Below are positions 58,701-64,000 of a stretch of DNA of 64,000 bases, in pieces. Each line of letters starts with the position of its first letter. Position 1 is the stretch's first letter. Both the position numbers and the translations under genes were made by a program. Below the pieces are notes generated by a model. That model was not told the DNA's origin, made no database searches, and saw only the letters and a list, made by a program, of their open reading frames with translations. Source of the DNA: Lingula anatina (Eukaryota; Brachiopoda; Lingulata; Lingulida; Lingulidae). The stretch is from the NCBI RefSeq assembly GCF_001039355.2, contig NW_019775857.1, forward strand, positions 378,042 through 442,041, read 5' to 3'.

Positions 58701-61700
58701 GTCATGGTGGAAACACTGGATGACATACTTTTCTCAAAAACGCTCAGCACGGGAAGTTGAGGTGACAGAGACTTTCTATTCATCAAGGGCGATACATCAT
58801 TTGCTGACATCTGTACTCTCTCAAATTCCAAAGGAATACTGTCAACTTCTCCAGAGGGAGCCATTTTCTGCATTGTCACATCAGGAGGTGGACAAGATGT
58901 CTGTGACATATCTTCAACTTTCTGACCACCAGATGTAGATGTTGCAGGTTGATCAAACCCAGGGACCTTTTCTCCTTGTGCTGAAACACCTAGGTCTGTA
59001 GGCTCCCCCTGCCTTTCTGCCTCTCCCAGTGGTGCCACACTGTCCCCTTCATCAACAGGCCCAGGACCATAAAGCTCATCACTTTTGATGCCTCCCAGCT
59101 CTTCATCTATTGGTAACAGAGCCTGGAAGATACTGGAGCTCATTGGACTCTGCAGCTGAGAGACACTTTCTCCAAGTGCTGGTACATATCTGCTGTTATT
59201 GTTGGAGTTGTTGTTGTCTTGTCCAGTGCTAAGGGCCAAGGACATTGGCTGTCTAGGTAACTGACCACTGGGCTGGGCAACTGGTCGATAGGTTTTCTCA
59301 TCAGACCCACAACCGGTCACTTCGGGGGAGTGATGACCATGGGGATGGTTTTGACCTCTGACAAGATGGTTTTGCTGTTGACTGGGCACAGACTGGCCCT
59401 GTGGTGTCCAAGTGCCCTGTCCAGTAAGTCCTGTACTTTGTTGGTCATCATCCACAATGCTGCCTTGTGATTTAGAGANGATAGGTTTTCTCATCAGACC
59501 CACAACCGGTCACTTCGGGGGAGTGATGACCATGGGGATGGTTTTGACCTCTGACAAGATGGTTTTGCTGTTGACTGGGCACAGACTGGCCCTGTGGTGT
59601 CCAAGTGCCCTGTCCAGTAAGTCCTGTACTTTGTTGGTCATCATCCACAATGCTGCCTTGTGATTTAGAGAACATGCTGCTTTCATCTTGGTTCTCGCTA
59701 GAAAGTGCACCACTTGGGTTTTGAATAGATAACTGGGACTTGAAGCCCTCCTCAGCCTTTGACAGGGTCAGATCTTCCAGAAAAGCTGGCACAAAACTAG
59801 CAGGTTGTTGTTGGTGCGACTCATCATTTTCACTGGAAATCTTCTCCTCATCTTCAGTAGGTGACTTTCTTCTGACCTTTTCCTTGGTTTCAGATTCTTC
59901 AGTATCCTGCTTCTCGGGTATGCTGTTGCTGCTTTCCTCATCTTCATGTCCTCTGTTTGGTTCTTCTGGATCTGTTAAGGCATGTCCTTGTTCTGACAGT
60001 GGATACTGTCCCAACTGTGGACTCCCTGTTTGTGCTGGATGTGACACAGACGATTGCGTTAGATGAGCCTCACCACCAGATTGTGTTCCAGATGTGAAAT
60101 GAGCTACAGAGAGGGTGTGCTGGAACAATGCCTCCAGGTCGGGAACTGTGGTGGTTTGGTCAATTTCCTGGTGCTGTTGTTGTTGTTGTTGTTGCTGTTG
60201 TTGTTGTTGCTGCTGCAATCCTCTTTGGTCTATATTCAGCTGGAGACTCTGGAGCTGTTGCTGTTGCTGCTGTTCTTGTTGCTGCTCTTGTGATCCATGT
60301 AATACAGGATACACTTGGTAAACCTCAGGCTGTGATGGACCTGAAAATACCAAATCACATGCTTTAAATAAAAAGTGGACATTTTTTTGGCCATAAATTT
60401 AGCAGCTCTTCCTCACTAAAATCAAACAAACCAGGTAAATTACACATCCCTAAAGTTTTATCTTGTAACATTCCTAGTTTTTGAATTCAACCCTTGATAA
60501 AAAGTGGACATTTTTTTCTGGCAAAAAATTATGCAATTGTTCCTCTCTAAAATCAGTCAAAACTCTTAAATTAAATAACTTTTATCTTATAACATTCCTA
60601 GTTTATAAATTAAATATGCTGACTGGTGACCAATTAATTTCTTTTTAGACTTAGCAAAAACAATGAAATGTTGAGACGTTTAAAATATGGTGACCGAAAG
60701 AGGGCAGCACAGTCAAAAGACAAACCTCTCCAGGTCAACAACTCCTTCTCTGCCAACAGAGAGAATGCTGGGTGTTTCAGGAGATTCTTGGCTGAGGGAC
60801 GTTTCTCAGAGTTGGTCTGCCATCCTTGTAAAATCAAATCGTGAATTTTGGGGTGCAGATTGCTAGGTATGTCTTCAGTTGGGGGAGAGTTCATTTTGAT
60901 CTGAAAATGTTACAAAATAATTCACACATTTCATTTTTCAATGGGATTTTAGCTTGCCAGTAACTCTATTCTTCAGTTAAATCAATCACAGCAAGAACAT
61001 TCTTCAGTTAAATCAATCACAGCAGGAACAATGAGAAAATTGTATAAATAAATGAGGCAAGATCTTGATGAGAGAATGATGTCAAACAAGATGCAATGGG
61101 AAGGCATGTCAAGAAAAATCAGAAAAATCAATGAAAAACTCCACTTAGTTTGGGCTGACACAAAATCAAATAGCTCAGACTTTAAATACAATGCGACAGA
61201 TATAGTCCTTTGTGAAATGTAAAAAAACAGTGGTTGTTAAAAATAGAACAAGTTATATAAACTTACAATGAAGTGTAATAGTCCTGCGCCAGGATACCTA
61301 CGCACCCATGGATGGTGTCCCGTCAACATGTGAATGAACACGCAAATGGCCGCCCAGACATCAGAGCGGCAGTCATGACCCTCGCTGGCAGCTTTTTCTG
61401 GGCTCCACTGGGTTTGGGCTCCTATTGGCCTGTGCCCAGGAGACAACACCCTCTGGTGGCGTCCCAGACGCCTGGACAAACCAAAGTCAGTGAGGGCAAT
61501 GTGGAGGCTCTCTGCCTTCAGTAAGATGTTGTCAGCTAGAGAGTCAATAATATTTGGTGTTATTGATGATCAGATAAAATCTTTCTGAATCAATATTCTT
61601 GTGTGTTTGTCATCATCTATTCATCATGGACGCAAAACAAAAAAGTAAATTGGTGATCACAGTTTTTAGCCATCTCTTATGTTAGCTATTTGAAGGAATT

Positions 61701-62711
61701 GTTATTTTACTTAGCTGAAAAATTTCAAGCATTATTCTAAATCAATTTAAAGACAAGGAGGTTGTAAGTACAACTTTGGGAAATCACTGATACATTTTTG
61801 TATAAAATATCTTCATTATATCACTTTGCTATTGCAAGTTAAAAATGACAACCCACTTTTTTGTTGTGGTCAAAATGACTGATAAAGCTCAGAATTTTAT
61901 GCAGTGACTTGGAAATGACCCCTTTTTTTCAGGTGAGGCACAAAATGGCCTTTTTTTCAGTAGAGCAACAGTCAGTGATGAGAGAAGATTTAGAAAAACA
62001 AACAAAACAGAAAATACCAGCACTGATTTCTGGATAAATCTGGAAGCCTATCATCTCGAAAGAGTTAATGTGAAATTGCCCTCTATACCTTTCAAGTCTT
62101 CGTGGATTATTCTCTTCTCGGCAAAGTAGACCAGTACTTCCAGGACCTGTTGTAAGTACAGCAGTGCCGCCCAGGGACTGAGACACTCCTGGCTGGTGAT
62201 GAACTCTGTCAGTGAGCCACCTGGTGGTAAAGACAATGAACTATTGGTTTGTTCTTATATATTAAACTGAAAACAAAAATCCATTGTATAGCTGGTGGAA
62301 AAATGGAAGGCAAATCACAATACAAAACTTTGAATTACATAGAGCATGAAAACCTTTTGGCTTGTGATAAACTGTTGGGGTGATATCTGGAAAGAGTAAC
62401 ATCACAAAGAATCATCACAAAAATCTTTAGAATTTTTAAAATTAATTTAAATATTTTTTATTCTGGTACAAGCACATTTTTCACAATGACAGTGACCTAA
62501 TTATACTTATTGAAACTAATGCACCATTGTGTAAACAATTTTTCTCTTCCCTTCTCTTTCACTTTTTTTTTGTCAGCTCACCTTCCATTAGCTGCATAAA
62601 GATGTAAACTTTACGCCCAGTTCTGATTGCCCCATACAGCTCGACAACATTCGGGTGCTGAAGGTCTGCCCAGATAATCAGTTCTTCCTCATTGTAATTC
62701 AACAGGTCCAC
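54955..62711 (-). CDS. NIK/MAP3K14-like protein kinase (5' part outside the window)
   Basis: NIK is the kinase that activates IKKalpha in non-canonical NF-kB signalling. Nine exons join in phase with GT-AG borders: 62582-62711, 62089-62220, 61267-61535, 60726-60900, 57736-60340 (contains a 193-base artefact), 57297-57403, 56815-56971, 56201-56313, 54955-55179. The kinase part shows the aC/b4-b5 region (YGAIRTGRKVYIFMQLMEGG), catalytic loop HEDLKADN (Glu where most kinases have Arg; Asp, Lys and Asn kept), TDFGLS, SPE in place of APE, and DVWAAICVFIHMLTGHHPW. A ~800-residue Ser/Pro/Gln-rich linker is encoded by one exon. The last four exons give a C-terminal domain ending FGGHFEMNLDDGVHD and stop, which resembles the NIK C-terminal region. 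The C-lobe part (PWVRRYP...LLKHPAF) also recalls MAP3K8/Tpl2, so an ancestral NIK/Tpl2 type is possible. The glycine loop and N-terminus are to the right, beyond the window and confused by the assembly duplication. Confidence 0.85.
55281..55641. mobile_element. TTAA-ended MITE-like foldback element in a NIK-like intron
   Basis: Perfect 19-bp inverted ends (TTAAAGGGATAATAACTTT at 55281-55299 and its complement at 55623-55641) bound 361 bp. A second perfect 16-bp inverted repeat (55425-55440 with 55453-55468) sits near the centre. Both ends include TTAA, the target duplicated by piggyBac-type transposases. There is no coding capacity. It lies wholly inside the last intron of the kinase gene. 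Confidence 0.7.
55724..55751. repeat. 28-base A run
   Basis: A pure adenine run in the last intron of the NIK-like gene. Its length is likely to vary between alleles and assemblies. Confidence 0.95.
57736..60340 (-). CDS. Giant linker exon of the NIK-like gene, interrupted by an assembly duplication
   Basis: The exon runs from acceptor TTTTCAG|GTCC (exon start 60340) to donor GGAGG|GTAAG (exon end 57736). It encodes a Gln tract (14 Q encoded at 60174-60215), acidic and Ser-rich segments, and many S-P sites near the end (58000-57800). As assembled it is split into two frames, 60353-59472 and 59503-57632. The split lies at the N at 59479 and its flanking 192-bp exact repeat. Taking out one copy plus the N (193 bases) restores one continuous frame of 2412 bases, matching the phase of both neighbouring exons. 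The human NIK linker is far shorter. The region is probably disordered and may carry docking sites. Confidence 0.88.
59287..59478. repeat. Left copy of a 192-bp exact repeat at an N
   Basis: Reading base by base, I see no difference from 59480-59671. It ends immediately before the N at 59479. It lies within coding sequence and duplicates 64 codons. Confidence 0.95.
59479..59479. other. Single undetermined base that breaks the kinase frame
   Basis: This N separates the two exact 192-bp copies and shifts the reading frame by one base. Confidence 0.97.
59480..59671. repeat. Right copy of the 192-bp exact repeat
   Basis: It starts at the first base after the N and continues into unique exon sequence at 59672. 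The real exon probably contains it once. Confidence 0.95.
60174..60215 (-). repeat. Polyglutamine-encoding CAG/CAA tract
   Basis: Fourteen consecutive Gln codons (mixed CAG and CAA) lie in the N-terminal part of the giant exon. A second Gln-rich stretch is encoded at ~60246-60290. The mixed codons limit slippage, but length polymorphism is likely. Confidence 0.9.
60368..60607. repeat. Diverged ~129-bp tandem repeat in an intron
   Basis: The unit beginning ATAAAAAGTGGACATTTTTT at 60368 recurs at 60497. Each unit ends in a shared ACATTCCTAGTTT segment (near 60470 and 60592). The copies have drifted, so this is an old, genuine tandem duplication, unlike the copies flanking Ns. It lies between the C-lobe exon and the giant exon. 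Confidence 0.75.
60968..61029. repeat. 31-bp direct repeat, two copies
   Basis: ATTCTTCAGTTAAATCAATC and the next 11 bases occur at 60968 and again at 60999, with one difference. It is intronic. Confidence 0.85.
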
Positions 62712-62811
62712 CTAGAATGTAATAGAAAACATCATGATAAACAAGAACTATACAAATTATTTGATAAATATTCTGTTTCTGGGATTAATTCACTGTCACC
62801 AGTTTTACCTA
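61176..62811. repeat. Left copy of a >1-kb duplicated block in the kinase gene
   Basis: From about 61176 the sequence matches 62819-64000 at an offset of 1643-1644, with roughly 1% differences. It ends at the N at 62812. It contains the aC, catalytic-loop and activation-loop exons. Confidence 0.9.
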
Positions 62812-62812
62812 N
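62812..62812. other. Single undetermined base at a copy junction
   Basis: This N separates the left and right copies of the kinase block. Confidence 0.95.
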
Positions 62813-62818
62813 ATTGGC

Positions 62819-64000
62819 CAGACTTTAAATACAATGCGACAGATATAGTCCTTTGTGAAATGTAAAAAAACAGTGGTTGTTAAAAATATAACAAGTTATA
62901 TAAACTTACAATGAAGTGTAATAGTCCTGCGCCAGGATACCTACGCACCCATGGATGGTGTCCCGTCAACATGTGAATGAACACGCAAATGGCCGCCCAG
63001 ACATCAGAGCGGCAGTCATGACCCTCGCTGGCAGCTTTTTCTGGGCTCCACTGGGTTTGGGCTCCTATTGGCCTGTGCCCAGGAGACAACACCCTCTGGT
63101 GGCGTCCCAGACGCCTGGACAAACCAAAGTCAGTGAGGGCAATGTGGAGGCTCTCTGCCTTCAGTAAGATGTTGTCAGCTAGAGAGTCAATAATATTTGG
63201 TGTTATTGATGATCAGATAAAATGTTTCTGGATCAATATTCTTGTGTGTTTGTCATCATCTATTCATCATGGACGCAAAACAAAAAAGTAAATTGGTGAT
63301 CACAGTTTTTAGCCATCTCTTATGTTAGCTATTTGAAGGAATTGTTATTTTACTTAGCTGAAAAATTTCAAGCATTATTCTAAATCAATTTAAAGACAAG
63401 GAGGTTGTTAGTACAACTTTGGGAAATCACTGATACATTTTTGTATAAAATAACTTCATTATATCACTTTGCTATTGCAAGTTAAAAATGACAACCCACT
63501 TTTTTGTTGTGGTCAAAATGACTGATAAAGCTCAGAATTTTATGCAGTGACTTGGAAATGACCACTTTTTTTTCAGGTGAGGCACAAAATGGCCTTTTTT
63601 TCAGTAGAGCAACAGTCAGTGATGAGAGAAGATTTAGAAAAACAAACAAAACAGAAAATACCAGCACTGATTTCTGGATAAATCTGGAAGCCTATCATCT
63701 CGAAAGAGTTAATGTGAAATTGCCCTCTATACCTTTCAAGTCTTCGTGGATTATTCTCTTCTCGGCAAAGTAGACCAGTACTTCCAGGACCTGTTGTAAG
63801 TACAGCAGTGCCGCCCAGGGACTGAGACACTCCTGGCTGATGATGAACTCTGTCAGTGAGCCACCTGGTGGTAAAGACAATAAACTATTGGTTTGTTCTT
63901 ATATATTAAACTGAAAACAAAAATCCATTGTATAGCTGGTGGAAAAATGGAAGGCAAATCACAATACAAAACTTTGAATTACATAGAGCATGAAAACCTT
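62819..64000. repeat. Right copy of the kinase block, running off the window
   Basis: This matches 61176-62357. Differences include near 63224 (C/G), 63409 (A/T) and 63452 (T/A), plus a T-run indel near 63565. The window ends before the copy does. If it is the true locus, the aC exon should recur near 64226-64355. Confidence 0.9.
62910..63864 (-). pseudogene. Second copy of two kinase exons, probably an assembly duplicate
   Basis: Exons equal to 62089-62220 (catalytic loop, here 63733-63864) and 61267-61535 (activation loop, here 62910-63178) occur again, with intact splice sites and frames. They lie upstream of the aC exon at 62582-62711, so read straight through the order would be catalytic loop, activation loop, aC, catalytic loop, activation loop, which is not a workable kinase. 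One codon differs: Thr in FITSQE (left copy) versus Ile in FIISQE (right copy). I label it pseudogene only for lack of a better class; it is most likely the other allele. Confidence 0.75.

Noticed and set aside
58597-60293. Plus-strand frames opposite the giant kinase exon (poly-Leu, poly-Cys, poly-Val)
   Set aside because: Antisense shadows of a low-complexity coding exon and its Gln tract.
1-64000. CRISPR array, bacterial operons, prophage or transposase genes
   Set aside because: The window is eukaryotic. The direct repeats seen are microsatellites or assembly copies, and no transposase or reverse transcriptase frame is present.

Overview
The window looks like nuclear DNA of a non-vertebrate bilaterian animal, most likely a marine invertebrate. 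It is AT-rich, sparse in genes and has long introns, GT-AG splice sites, many microsatellites and several MITE-like elements. Three animal gene families are recognisable: a polypeptide GalNAc-transferase, a Twist bHLH factor and a NIK (MAP3K14)-type kinase. I cannot name the species from the sequence.

Layout. 1-6.5 kb is two adjacent ~3.16-kb near-copies with no supported coding content. At 7.5-7.76 kb, minus strand, is the first coding exon of an unrecognised Ser-Pro-rich protein. An intronless GalNAc-transferase with two C-terminal ricin-B-like domains lies on the plus strand at 10.36-12.74 kb. From 12.7 to 51 kb the only gene I can support is Twist (minus strand, 40.3-40.9 kb, with a splice donor just after its stop codon). 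The rest of that stretch holds simple repeats and a few short elements. At 51.2-53.6 kb, minus strand, there is a short gene model that starts with a signal peptide and that I do not recognise. From 54.96 kb to the window edge, minus strand, lies most of a NIK-like kinase gene. Nine exons join in consistent phase from the kinase aC region to the C-terminal domain; the 5' end of the gene is outside the window.

Assembly quality is central to reading this window. There are exactly four undetermined bases (3208, 17757, 59479, 62812). Every one of them separates two adjacent, nearly identical copies. This is what two contigs with unmerged overlapping ends look like when joined by a single placeholder base. 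At 59479 the artefact can be shown by reading frame: removing one 192-bp copy plus the N rejoins two large open frames into one exon. At 62812 it places two kinase exons twice and out of order. These duplications should not be read as biology without long reads.

Functionally the genes do not form a pathway. Twist is a mesodermal and neural-crest-type transcription factor, the NIK-like kinase belongs to non-canonical NF-kB-type signalling, and the GalNAc-transferase starts mucin-type O-glycosylation in the Golgi. The large non-coding flanks of Twist fit a developmental regulator with distant control elements, but no individual enhancer can be called from the sequence alone.
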